Source of the DNA: Bacteroidaceae bacterium
GTDB taxonomy: Bacteria; Bacteroidota; Bacteroidia; Bacteroidales; Bacteroidaceae
Assembly (NCBI GenBank): GCA_024398495.1
Contig: JAKSJA010000016.1
Location: 1-41,529, forward strand
Length of the DNA: 41,529 nt
Direction of reading: 5' to 3'
Shown: piece by piece, positions 26,709-34,896 of the stretch
Layout: each line of letters begins with the position of its first letter
How positions within the stretch are numbered: position 1 is the first letter of the stretch
Notes under the pieces: model-generated
Database searches by the model: none
What the model was told of the DNA's origin: nothing
What the model saw: only the letters and a program-made list of their open reading frames with translations
Program-made: the position numbers and the translations under genes

Positions 26709-26778
26709 AGACCCTCTAAATCTCCCTTAAAGGGAGACTTATCTAGCCCTCCCCCTTTAAGGGGGAACGAGGGGGTCT
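26709..26778. repeat. Palindromic repeat element inside the groES-groEL gap
   Basis: An outer inverted pair (AGACCCTC at 26709-26716, GAGGGGGTCT at 26769-26778) encloses two perfect hairpins: TCTCCCTT-A-AAGGGAGA (26721-26737) and CCCCCTT-T-AAGGGGG (26751-26765). There are no T-runs, so it is not a normal terminator. The wording (CTCCCTTAAAGGGAG, CCCCCTTTAAGGGGG) matches a repeat type common between genes in Bacteroidetes. As part of the groESL message it would fold as a double hairpin. Confidence 0.85.
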
Positions 26779-26796
26779 CCTTAAATAACCGTATAA

Positions 26797-28440
<1,644 letters not shown>

Positions 28441-28459
28441 TGATCAATTGATAATTGAT

Positions 28460-28493
28460 AAAGGATATTCAATCATTGGATATCCTTTTTTTT
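28460..28493 (+). terminator. Rho-independent terminator of groESL
   Basis: AAAGGATAT (28460-28468) pairs with ATATCCTTT (28480-28488), extended by eight T residues. It lies 20 bp after the groEL stop. Confidence 0.88.
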
Positions 28494-28532
28494 ATTCTAT
28501 TCTATAACCGCATATCCGAATTATCGTATGGG

Positions 28533-28564
28533 AAAAAGGAAGTCCACCAAGTTAATGATGGACT
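28533..28564 (-). terminator. Terminator of the GTPase island operon
   Basis: On the minus strand AGTCCATCA (28564-28556) pairs with TGGTGGACT (28549-28541), one G-U pair, loop of six, followed by TCCTTTTT. The stem overlaps the stop codon of the last small gene. Confidence 0.7.
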
Positions 28565-28805
28565 AGAATTTTACTGCAACGGCAAATGGAATCACTGTGG
28601 CATCCGTATGGAGCAATATGTCGTAAGCCTCACGGAAAGCATCAACATGGTCATGAAACTGTTTGTCTGCCTTTACGTATTCTGCTATTTTGCTGAAATC
28701 ACAAGTTGATAGCAATTCACGCAAAGTCATTCCATATTTTATGTCTTCTTTATTTTCCATATACGACGTATTTCTTTGTTCTGCATATCCGTACGCGATT
28801 ATCAC
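28563..28805 (-). CDS. Small protein at the end of the GTPase island operon
   Basis: Up to 80 aa if it starts at GTG 28805, whose GTGA overlaps the TGA of the upstream gene, as for other genes of this operon; ATG 28760 would give 65 aa. The core TLRELLSTCDFSKIAEYVKA with a following FREAYDILL looks like the start of DUF6557-type small proteins as I remember them, but those are longer, so this may be a C-terminally truncated version. The stop lies inside the terminator hairpin. No signal peptide or membrane segment. Function unknown. Confidence 0.5.
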   Translation of the reverse strand: MIIAYGYAEQRNTSYMENKEDIKYGMTLRELLSTCDFSKIAEYVKADKQFHDHVDAFREAYDILLHTDATVIPFAVAVKF

Positions 28806-29173
28806 CTAAACGTTATCGTAGGTTTGGTGATTTTTATTTCACCAGGTTGGGTCAACTTATACACCTCGTTGTTGATGTAGTCACTCAAATCCGATACGTT
28901 GCCCTTGTTTGCACCGAAGTTCAGCAGGTTCAATATCGAACGTGAGGAGGATTCAACCACAACGTGACATGATGTGGAACTCGTTGCAGCTACCTTTATT
29001 TTTATCTTCTCCGAGAAGGGAGATACCCATGCTCCATGACGTGCTTCAATGATAAACAGGTCATCGTTGTATTTTATGCTACTGAACTTTGTACGTTTCA
29101 GCTCAAAGAGATGCTTGATTGCCGTATAAGTAGTTCGAGTGCTATGGGGAAATTCAAGAGTTGAGGTTTGCAT
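28802..29173 (-). CDS. Uncharacterised 123-aa protein of the GTPase island
   Basis: A protein without signal peptide or membrane helix. The pattern is a short N-terminal strand, a helix (TTYTAIKHLFELKRTKF), then strands (LFIIEARHGAWVSPFSEKIKIKVAA, HVVVESSSRSILN) and a C-terminal helix (NVSDLSDYINNEVYKL). This alpha-beta layout, with a 'GaNkgNv' turn before the last helix, recalls small single-domain proteins of the BamC or DUF1499 kind, but that is only a shape comparison. It starts seven bp after the preceding gene and overlaps the next one by four bases. Not recognised. Confidence 0.7.
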   Translation of the reverse strand: MQTSTLEFPHSTRTTYTAIKHLFELKRTKFSSIKYNDDLFIIEARHGAWVSPFSEKIKIKVAATSSTSCHVVVESSSRSILNLLNFGANKGNVSDLSDYINNEVYKLTQPGEIKITKPTITFR

Positions 29174-29180
29174 AGTCCTA

Positions 29181-29489
29181 TCAAGATATTATTTTGCCTT
29201 CAAAGGTTTCTTTACCGAAAAAAACATCTGTCACGCAAACAGACACCTTACAACCAGCAAGTTCCTTTGAAAGGATTGCACTTCGTTTCTCGGTCTTCTT
29301 AACCCAGTCGGGATGCATGGTAGATGCCAACCTATCTACAACTGCTATTCCGTTTGGGTATTCCCTGAAACGTGCAACGTAATTGGAAGTATAACTTCCG
29401 AATAAAGCACCTTGAACCATCCGCTCTTCTTTGTGAAGCCGAACGTCTTTGATGGTTAATGATAAATTATTGTAACGTTCTATTTGCAT
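29181..29489 (-). CDS. Uncharacterised 102-aa protein of the GTPase island
   Basis: A soluble protein, start ATG 29489. The N-terminal part is strand-rich (NNLSLTIKDVRLHKEERMVQG), the middle holds YVARFREYPNGIAVVDRL, and the C-terminal part has a helix with many Lys/Glu followed by KVSVCVTDVFFG. No motif I recognise. Its first 23 bases lie inside the 3' end of the zinc-ribbon gene in another frame, an unusually long overlap that implies coupled translation. Confidence 0.65.
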   Translation of the reverse strand: MQIERYNNLSLTIKDVRLHKEERMVQGALFGSYTSNYVARFREYPNGIAVVDRLASTMHPDWVKKTEKRSAILSKELAGCKVSVCVTDVFFGKETFEGKIIS

Positions 29490-30393
29490 CTGACAAATTT
29501 CCTTTCAAATTTTCTTTGATATTATTCATTCCTTTGGGATAAGCTCGGTTTGTATTACAGCTTGGACATTGTCTGAGGGCATCTTCCTCCCATCCTGGAG
29601 TTAGTCCGACAAACTCATTTCCACATTCTTCGCATTTAAAAATTGTGCCAAAATCAATTTCTAAAGACTCTGTTTGAGTAGAAACATATGTGGTTTCAGC
29701 AGAAAAGTCTATATTGCCACTAAAAATCTTGCACTGCATATTAGACAATATATTAATTGCTGATTGTACTTCGCTTAAATATGTTAATATGTATTTTTCT
29801 TTCTTATGCAATACACCATTGTTCTTGAATTGTTCAAGATAAAACGATAGGAGTCTGTCATCCATAAGTCCATGGATAATCATATATGACCTTATTTTAT
29901 CATATTTTTTAGGAGATTCATTATAGTTAATTGTTTCAATTACTTCCTTTATGTTGACATTTAATTGATTGGCAATCTTTCCGTTAACAGAAACTTTTGC
30001 TTTTAGAGGGACCTTCACATTCATTTCACCTTCTTTTAAAGACTTCTCCTCAAAACCTTTTGAAGATTTCAATATAATATGTTTTGCTCCCATCATTTCC
30101 AAAACAACTCTAACCGCTTGGCTTTTACCCTTTACGAAGATATTTACAATATCAGTATCAAAGAGTGATTCATATCTACAATCATATGCATTCCAAACAT
30201 AAATATCTGCCCCATTACCATTTGGTTTAGTTTGGGGGTTAATAGGGTATTTTTCTACATCTGATATATTAGCAATCTTTATTTCACCTCTATTAACACG
30301 TGTCTCAAGTTCCCCGTAATATCCATATTTCATTCCGTTGATGATATCTTCATCCGCAAATATCAACAACTGTGATCTTTGTTCAGTTTGCAT
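29467..30393 (-). CDS. Zinc-ribbon protein of the GTPase island
   Basis: A 308-aa soluble protein. The N-terminal 240 residues are not recognised; they hold a predicted alpha/beta part (QLLIFADEDIINGMKYG, DIYVWNAYDCRYESLFDTD) and a strand-rich middle (EMNVKVPLKAKVSVNGKIA). Near the C-terminus four cysteines form a zinc ribbon: Cys254-x2-Cys257 and Cys276-x2-Cys279 (KCEECGNEF and CPSCN). It overlaps the tail-anchored gene by 11 bases and the 102-aa gene by 23. Base composition is clearly A+T-rich. Zinc ribbons often bind nucleic acid or proteins; which applies here is unknown. Confidence 0.75.
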   Translation of the reverse strand: MQTEQRSQLLIFADEDIINGMKYGYYGELETRVNRGEIKIANISDVEKYPINPQTKPNGNGADIYVWNAYDCRYESLFDTDIVNIFVKGKSQAVRVVLEMMGAKHIILKSSKGFEEKSLKEGEMNVKVPLKAKVSVNGKIANQLNVNIKEVIETINYNESPKKYDKIRSYMIIHGLMDDRLLSFYLEQFKNNGVLHKKEKYILTYLSEVQSAINILSNMQCKIFSGNIDFSAETTYVSTQTESLEIDFGTIFKCEECGNEFVGLTPGWEEDALRQCPSCNTNRAYPKGMNNIKENLKGNLSDANRTLQ

Positions 30394-30817
30394 ATTTATA
30401 TAAAATTAATGTTAAAGCAAAAATAATCAAAAGCAACAATATAAGCTTTTTATAAGAATGTTTTTTTCTGACCTTCTTCCCCTGCAGACATAAAGTTGAA
30501 TTTTCATCTAATTCGTAACCAATTGTTTTCAGCTCTTTGTCCAAAGCAGATTTGTAATTAGAATCGTCTGTCAAAAACATAAAACTTAAAATCCTTCCAA
30601 GTTCATCTCTTTCATTCAAATGACCTTTGAAAAAGAACTTATCACCAACTTTGCCACACCATGGCTCTTTATTCCACAATGCCTGATCAGCCGCTTTTTT
30701 AATTTGGTCGAAAATTTCTCGATATTCGATAGTGTCTTTTATGATTACGCCATTACACGTAATAACATCTTTTTCGGAAAGACGTTTTGGTTGATACCAT
30801 AATAAACTATTACTCAT
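30383..30817 (-). CDS. Tail-anchored membrane protein of the GTPase island
   Basis: A 144-aa protein. Residues 1-112 are soluble (LWYQPKRLSEKDVITCNGVII, CGKVGDKFFFKGHLNERDELGRILSFMF). A basic stretch (KKVRKKHSYKK, 114-124) precedes a single C-terminal hydrophobic helix at about 124-140 with a four-residue tail, so the soluble part should face the cytosol. The start overlaps the GTPase stop by four bases (ATGA), tying its synthesis to the GTPase. It could be the membrane partner or effector of the GTPase; no known family recognised. Confidence 0.75.
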   Translation of the reverse strand: MSNSLLWYQPKRLSEKDVITCNGVIIKDTIEYREIFDQIKKAADQALWNKEPWCGKVGDKFFFKGHLNERDELGRILSFMFLTDDSNYKSALDKELKTIGYELDENSTLCLQGKKVRKKHSYKKLILLLLIIFALTLILYKYAN

Positions 30818-31497
30818 AAAGCAACAATGTCATTTTTTATTTTACTATAATTTTTAATTAAATTCAACGCATAAACCTCTGTTTTGATAGAAATACCTTC
30901 CACTTTAAAAGTACTCATCCCAATCGCATGTTTTATGTCTGCAGCGGCTTTTAGTTCATCATTTGTTTCGTATTTATCCAATTTCGTTCCAATAATTCGG
31001 CAAGAAACTTGATTGTAGTATTCTTTATTTTCTAGTATCGTATTGACACTGATCGCTTTTAGTCTTGCTTTGCATCGTTTTATTTGCTCATTCCATTTAT
31101 AGTCGTTATAATCTTCTAAATTAATTAGATAATAAATTCTTGTGTTGGGCTTCAAAGCTTCTTTATAATAAGGCACCCATTCATCGTCACCACCAAAATC
31201 TTTAGTTTCTTCTATTCGTACAGTTTTTAATCCTGAACGAATCTTCTTAGTTTCTACCCCTACTTGACCCGTATTGTGATATACATTTGGGTCGAAATGT
31301 TCTTTTTTCAATTGGTTCCATAATGTAGTCTTTCCAGATCCTTTATCACCTAAAATCATAACACTTACTGTAGGAGGTTTAATAGGATTATATTTTCCTC
31401 CTTTACCATCTTTTTTAGAAACAGTACTTGTACAAATCATATTAACCCCATCTATCTCTATCGAGAAAGATTCTGGGCGAAGATATTTCCTTTTCAT
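30814..31497 (-). CDS. Small P-loop GTPase of the island operon
   Basis: A 227-aa Ras-like NTPase. The G1/Walker A motif is G50-DKGSG-K56-T57-T58 in VMILGDKGSGKTTLWNQL. A G2-type Thr may lie in NTGQVGVET (75-83). G3 is D100-F-G-G103 in EETKDFGGDDEW. G4 is IIGTKLDKYE, with Thr171-K-L-D174 replacing the usual Asn. Together these suggest GTP specificity in a compact single-domain switch of the Arf/Rab size class, with a 45-residue N-terminal extension. It is soluble. It sits among a tail-anchored protein, a zinc-ribbon protein and small proteins, and a signalling role is the natural inference. Not assigned to a named family. Confidence 0.85.
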   Translation of the reverse strand: MKRKYLRPESFSIEIDGVNMICTSTVSKKDGKGGKYNPIKPPTVSVMILGDKGSGKTTLWNQLKKEHFDPNVYHNTGQVGVETKKIRSGLKTVRIEETKDFGGDDEWVPYYKEALKPNTRIYYLINLEDYNDYKWNEQIKRCKARLKAISVNTILENKEYYNQVSCRIIGTKLDKYETNDELKAAADIKHAIGMSTFKVEGISIKTEVYALNLIKNYSKIKNDIVAL

Positions 31498-31551
31498 CTT
31501 AATAATTTATTTGTTCGACATCTAATTCTGTCATATTCAAATACATAGTTT

Positions 31552-31896
31552 TTACTTATACTTGACTTTGATAATAGTATCATTGTCATTACCTGCAACG
31601 AAATCGACTTTTATATCCTCTGTAGGGATATTTAACTTTAGACCACGCGTATCTTTGGTCTTAATCTCCATTTCATCAACGCCTTGTTCTTTACCACTTC
31701 TAATCAAACACTCAATGGTTTCTCTTTTTGATTTATCTAAGCTTTCTGGCCCGTTCCCAAAAATTTTATCAAGTCCCTTTTCGATTATTTTAAGCACTGC
31801 TCCATAAGGGGAAAGAGGCATAGAAGAATTTATGAATTCTTTTGCTAATCTTAACCCTACTGAATTTGAAAGGTCAAACTGTTTTTTCATAATCAT
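31552..31896 (-). CDS. Uncharacterised 114-aa protein before the GTPase gene
   Basis: Start ATG 31896 (ATG 31890 is an alternative two codons later). The N-terminal half is helical (LRLAKEFINSSMPLSPYGAVLKIIEKGLDKIFG) and the C-terminal half is strand-rich and acidic/basic (LKLNIPTEDIKVDFVAGND, IIKVKYK). It has no signal peptide and no clear membrane helix, though the segment around 25-45 could be amphipathic. It lies 54 bp before the GTPase. Its ATG overlaps the stop of an 11-codon ORF (31893-31928). Not recognised. Confidence 0.65.
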   Translation of the reverse strand: MIMKKQFDLSNSVGLRLAKEFINSSMPLSPYGAVLKIIEKGLDKIFGNGPESLDKSKRETIECLIRSGKEQGVDEMEIKTKDTRGLKLNIPTEDIKVDFVAGNDNDTIIKVKYK

Positions 31897-31924
31897 ATAT
31901 TTGAATCTTTAATCAGTTTATCTG

Positions 31925-32068
31925 TCATATCTCTAATTTATTGATTTTGATTTCTTTCTTCACGTCTGACAAGGTTTTCCTTGTCCAAGCGATAAAGTCT
32001 TTGTGTTACTCATTCCATTCGGCATCGCATGTGTCGAAATATCTCGAAGCCTCGATAAATGTTTTCAT
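31925..32068 (-). pseudogene. Small gene interrupted by an in-frame TAA
   Basis: Reading from ATG 32068, 20 codons (MKTFIEASRYFDTCDAEWNE) end in TAA at 32006-32008, but the same frame continues for 26 sense codons (HKDFIAWTRKTLSDVKKEI...) to TGA at 31925-31927. The two parts read as one coherent 47-residue helical protein if the TAA were a sense codon such as TAC. Start is two bases after the stop of the DUF6140-like gene, and the final TGA overlaps a following ATG, so the whole unit fits the operon spacing. A nonsense mutation or recoding explains it; too short to identify. Confidence 0.6.
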
Positions 32069-32070
32069 GT

Positions 32071-32292
32071 CTATCCTATTCTTTCTACTTTAAGATAGGC
32101 ACTGCTCAATGCTCCTGCACGCTTAATATCCACTCCGTAAATACGCATAAACGCATCTACTACACTTTGCCCACCATTAGTATGGACAGGGTCATCAAAT
32201 CTGTTGCTTACTACATCAACACTCATTCCAGGCTCTAAACGAACACCATTGGTATTGATTCTCGACTTAACTGTTACTCTAAACAAAGGCAT
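32071..32292 (-). CDS. DUF6140-like small conserved protein
   Basis: A 73-aa protein from ATG 32292 (ATG 32298 adds two residues). The sequence PLFRVTVKSRINTNGVRLEPGMSV, with NGGQSVVDAFMRIYGVDIKRAGAL and a final LKVERIG, matches what I recall of DUF6140 proteins of Bacteroidetes: start MxLFRVTVK, a Gly-Met-Ser-Val turn, and an IYGxDxKKAGAL helix. It is probably a small beta-alpha cytosolic protein of unknown role. The frame is open 35 codons further upstream through a hairpin, but those residues look like RNA sequence and not the conserved protein. It is the first gene of the island operon. Confidence 0.75.
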   Translation of the reverse strand: MPLFRVTVKSRINTNGVRLEPGMSVDVVSNRFDDPVHTNGGQSVVDAFMRIYGVDIKRAGALSSAYLKVERIG

Positions 32293-32363
32293 AACCATCT
32301 CATTTGTTTTTGCCAGGTTAAGCCCAAACAAGGCAGGATTAGTAATCTGATGTATATATATAC

Positions 32364-32399
32364 AAAAAGTGTGGGCTTCGTACATCACTAATCCCACAC
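32364..32399 (-). terminator. Terminator-like hairpin in the island leader
   Basis: On the minus strand GTGTGGG (32399-32393) pairs with CCCACAC (32375-32369), loop of 17 with a further TT/AA pair, followed by five T residues (32368-32364). It lies about 70 nt before the DUF6140-like start codon. Its 5' arm shares ACAC (32396-32399) with the 3' arm of a long-range helix, so the two structures exclude one another. Confidence 0.6.
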
Positions 32400-32421
32400 G
32401 TCTAGGTCTCGCATTACCTCT

Positions 32422-32514
32422 CTAGTCAGGACAAGCAATGCGAACACCCACACCGAATATGATAAATCCTGTTACATCGAAACCTAAAATTACAATGCTA
32501 CAGTCCAATTTCAT
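32422..32514 (-). CDS. 30-codon hydrophobic ORF inside the leader RNA
   Basis: ATG 32514 to TAG 32424-32422 encodes MKLDCSIVILGFDVTGFIIF and ten further residues (GVGVRIACPD), a single strongly hydrophobic segment. The frame is the same as that of the DUF6140-like gene: apart from this TAG, it is open from about 32562 down to 32071. It may be a leader peptide, a small membrane peptide of the type I toxin sort, or a chance reading of conserved RNA. No ribosome-binding site is visible, as usual here. Confidence 0.35.
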   Translation of the reverse strand: MKLDCSIVILGFDVTGFIIFGVGVRIACPD

Positions 32515-32677
32515 ACCCAGAGTGATGTCACAGTTGCTTTTTTGACTAGAGATTCAGCTTTATTGACCTTATCTCATCTAAGTTGCGAGTTTTAGACGTG
32601 TATCAAATCAGCGTTGTAACACCAATCATATATATGCTTCCTGCCTATCCATACAACAGAAGAACAGTCTGCAAATG

Positions 32678-32685
32678 CAAAGTTA
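32678..32685 (-). promoter_or_regulatory. -7 promoter box of the GTPase island
   Basis: TAACTTTG on the minus strand, followed by GCA as at the tRNA promoter (658-665). No TTTG lies at the correct upstream distance (nearest is 30 bp away). Predicted start near 32672, giving a leader of about 375 nt to the first gene. Confidence 0.5.
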
Positions 32686-32801
32686 CAAAAAAATCTCATT
32701 TTAGTTTCGTTTTAACAAAAATAGAATATTTTTTTGGTGATTTTTACAATTAAGAGGTAAGATATTGATTATTTTTGTTTTATGCTAAAAGCAAAGATAA
32801 T

Positions 32802-32837
32802 CAAAAGGGGCTGATACATCGTGAGAAGTGTCAGCCC
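32802..32837 (-). terminator. Terminator after the secreted multidomain protein
   Basis: GGGCTGACAC (32837-32828) pairs with GTATCAGCCC (32817-32808), one mismatch, ten-base loop, then CTTTTGATTAT on the minus strand. It separates the gene at 32893 from the island promoter region. Confidence 0.65.
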
Positions 32838-32892
32838 TAAATTTATCAAAAAGTTTTTCCGAATAATATTTTTATATTCCAAGTTCTAACCG

Positions 32893-34872
32893 TTATTTCG
32901 CCAGATACTTTCTATCACCCCTTATTATTATACCACGATAGTTGGTGTCTGCATCATTCAACCTCTGTCCCTGAAGGTTATAGACAGAATTGTCAATTGT
33001 CAATTGTCCATTATCAATTACAGGTGTAACCCCTGTCACCACCTCTATCAGTGTAGGACACAGCACGGGCTCATCATAGTAATAAACGATTCCTTCCACG
33101 TTATAGTTTACATTATCTGGGTACGTCTGTCCTCCCATATACTTGAACAAATCATATAATCTGATTGTACTTATATTTATATCTTCCATCCGTACGAATC
33201 TGCACACATCAGCAGAATCGAACTTCTCAACGATATCCGGCACAACTTCATTCTGTCCTTTCACCTCAAACTGACTACTTAGGCATACTTCTGGATTTCC
33301 ATAATAATTCTTTGTGTAACCCGTAACTCCTGTCAGCACATCGCCTTTCTTTATTCCCTGTCCATACATATTTCCGGCATCGTACAGAAGGATGGCTCCT
33401 GTCTCGTCTTTTGCAAAGATGTGCATATCGTATTTCTTCGTCACGGTGACATCATTCAGCCAGCACATAGTAAGGTCGTTCATCTTACGTGCTTCTGCTA
33501 TGCTGACAGTCTTATCTACATGCAACAATACTGCTACTGTCATCACCGTTTCGCCACTGCGTAATATCAGAGAGTCCATATAGTCGCCAGTATCATTGAC
33601 CTCATACGAGATTATTACATCATCCCCATCACGGTCCAAGATGGTCCTATCCAGTTTGAATACCGTGCCATCCTTCAAAGAAGCAGTAATATCTTCTTTC
33701 AAGTTCATGGCCTGTACGGTGAGTTTCTTACTGTCCTCCATCTTCCCCTCTGTCAGCACCCGAGTACCAAAGTTGACGAAGTTACATTGTATCAAAGGTT
33801 TTGTGATATCTACCGAATCCTGACGGCGGTATATTGCCACTGGTGTATATTGTGCCTCTGCATAGCACGCAAAGATAGGTCTTGAATTTGAACCATTTGG
33901 ATTAAACTGTATCAGGTTGCTGCGTGATTTTCCGTAACTCTTCACGACAGCCTTACCATCAGCACTTATCTGCACATTCCACAAGCCATAATTACCGTAA
34001 TTCTCACTACGATATTTATCCCATACCGTCAAATAGTTGTTTGCACCACGGTTAGGATTACCGCCACTTGCAACAAGATACCAATTATATATATCCAGAA
34101 AGGCTATGCTGTCGCCATGACGCTCCACCATGTAAGAATACTCCTCCCCTGCCGTCACCACTTGACGGTCTTCATCATAGAGTGCCTTTACTGCAGCGAT
34201 ATTGTTTTTTGAGAAACTGTCATCCCATATCCCCATGACATAGTTTACATCTGGTTTTGCCACGCCGAAGAAGATCTCGTCGCCATCCTGTAACTGAGTA
34301 GCATCTGTCACCAGTTTGAACACACTACCCGTCACAGAAGGATTGTTAGGGCTGCCATTATCAGCCTTTATCGTTATGGTATTGATATATATTCCGTTTT
34401 CCGTACAATCCACGGACATCGTCACTTGCCCGCTCTCCTCACCAAACACCAGTTCCGCATCACGATTATATACCCCCTCGCCAGACACCTCTGGTTTTGT
34501 CACTGTGATACTTTTCTTGTTTCCGCCAACACTGATATTTATCGAACCCTTTCCCTTCGATGCGTTCTGGCAGAAGTTTACGATAACCTTACGAACCTTA
34601 TTGAAGGTGATGACAGACGTACATCCTGCCCCTGTCGTCCCTGTCTTCACCCCCACTCCACGAGAGTACAGAGCCCCCTTCGCATCCGTACGTCCTTCGT
34701 TATAGTCGGTAGCCTCCTTGTTGCATATCCAGCCATCCGTCTTTGCATCTGTCACCACAGTGCCCACCTTCGACTTCCACGTAGTAGAAGTAAAGACGTA
34801 AGTTGTAGTAGCGGCATCAATCCCTACTGTCACACAGAAAATAAGTAGAATCAATATCAGAGACCTTTTCAT
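32893..34872 (-). CDS. Secreted multidomain protein, probable T9SS cargo
   Basis: A 659-aa exported protein: signal peptide (MKRSLILILLIFCVTVGIDA), an N-terminal beta-sandwich of about 150 residues (TTTYVFTSTTW, KVRKVIVNFCQNASKG), a second domain (about 185-360), and an OB-fold-like DUF5689-type domain (about 480-600, AEARKMNDLTMCWLNDVTV). The last 30 residues (SVYNLQGQRLNDAD, GIIIRGDRKYL) resemble the short C-terminal sorting tail of Prevotella exported proteins. Just before it the protein reads VIDNGQLTIDNS, encoded by an in-frame copy of an AATTGACAATTGACAATT repeat. Promoter at 34897-34928, so it is a separate transcript. Its substrate is unknown. Confidence 0.75.
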   Translation of the reverse strand: MKRSLILILLIFCVTVGIDAATTTYVFTSTTWKSKVGTVVTDAKTDGWICNKEATDYNEGRTDAKGALYSRGVGVKTGTTGAGCTSVITFNKVRKVIVNFCQNASKGKGSINISVGGNKKSITVTKPEVSGEGVYNRDAELVFGEESGQVTMSVDCTENGIYINTITIKADNGSPNNPSVTGSVFKLVTDATQLQDGDEIFFGVAKPDVNYVMGIWDDSFSKNNIAAVKALYDEDRQVVTAGEEYSYMVERHGDSIAFLDIYNWYLVASGGNPNRGANNYLTVWDKYRSENYGNYGLWNVQISADGKAVVKSYGKSRSNLIQFNPNGSNSRPIFACYAEAQYTPVAIYRRQDSVDITKPLIQCNFVNFGTRVLTEGKMEDSKKLTVQAMNLKEDITASLKDGTVFKLDRTILDRDGDDVIISYEVNDTGDYMDSLILRSGETVMTVAVLLHVDKTVSIAEARKMNDLTMCWLNDVTVTKKYDMHIFAKDETGAILLYDAGNMYGQGIKKGDVLTGVTGYTKNYYGNPEVCLSSQFEVKGQNEVVPDIVEKFDSADVCRFVRMEDINISTIRLYDLFKYMGGQTYPDNVNYNVEGIVYYYDEPVLCPTLIEVVTGVTPVIDNGQLTIDNSVYNLQGQRLNDADTNYRGIIIRGDRKYLAK

Positions 34873-34896
34873 ATAGTATTAAATTATTTATTTCTG

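Larger units (their letters stand above)
32364..32672 (-). ncRNA. Candidate structured leader RNA or small RNA of the GTPase island
   Basis: A roughly 300-nt untranslated stretch begins after a -7 box at 32678-32685 and ends at the hairpin 32364-32399. On the minus strand the arms are nested: 32601-32593 (ACACGTCTA) pairs with 32404-32396, 32589-32585 with 32412-32408, and 32551-32543 (CTCTAGTCA) with 32428-32420. A competing hairpin pairs 32443-32437 (TCGCATT) with 32415-32409, using bases of the 32412-32408 arm. The arrangement looks like an attenuator/riboswitch or an autonomous sRNA. I recognise no Rfam class (not tmRNA, RNase P, SRP or a cobalamin riboswitch by motif). Confidence 0.55.

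Noticed and set aside
32293-32397. N-terminal extension of the DUF6140-like protein from GTG 32397
   Set aside because: It begins inside the terminator-like hairpin and lacks the family's conserved start, which falls at ATG 32292.
32364-32685. Retron ncRNA (inverted a1/a2-like arms before an operon)
   Set aside because: The outer arms look similar in layout, but no reverse-transcriptase gene exists in the island or nearby.
32364-32685. tmRNA, RNase P RNA, SRP RNA or cobalamin riboswitch
   Set aside because: None of their conserved words (tRNA-like end with resume codons, GAGGAAAGTC core, GNAR tetraloop region, B12 box) is visible on either strand.
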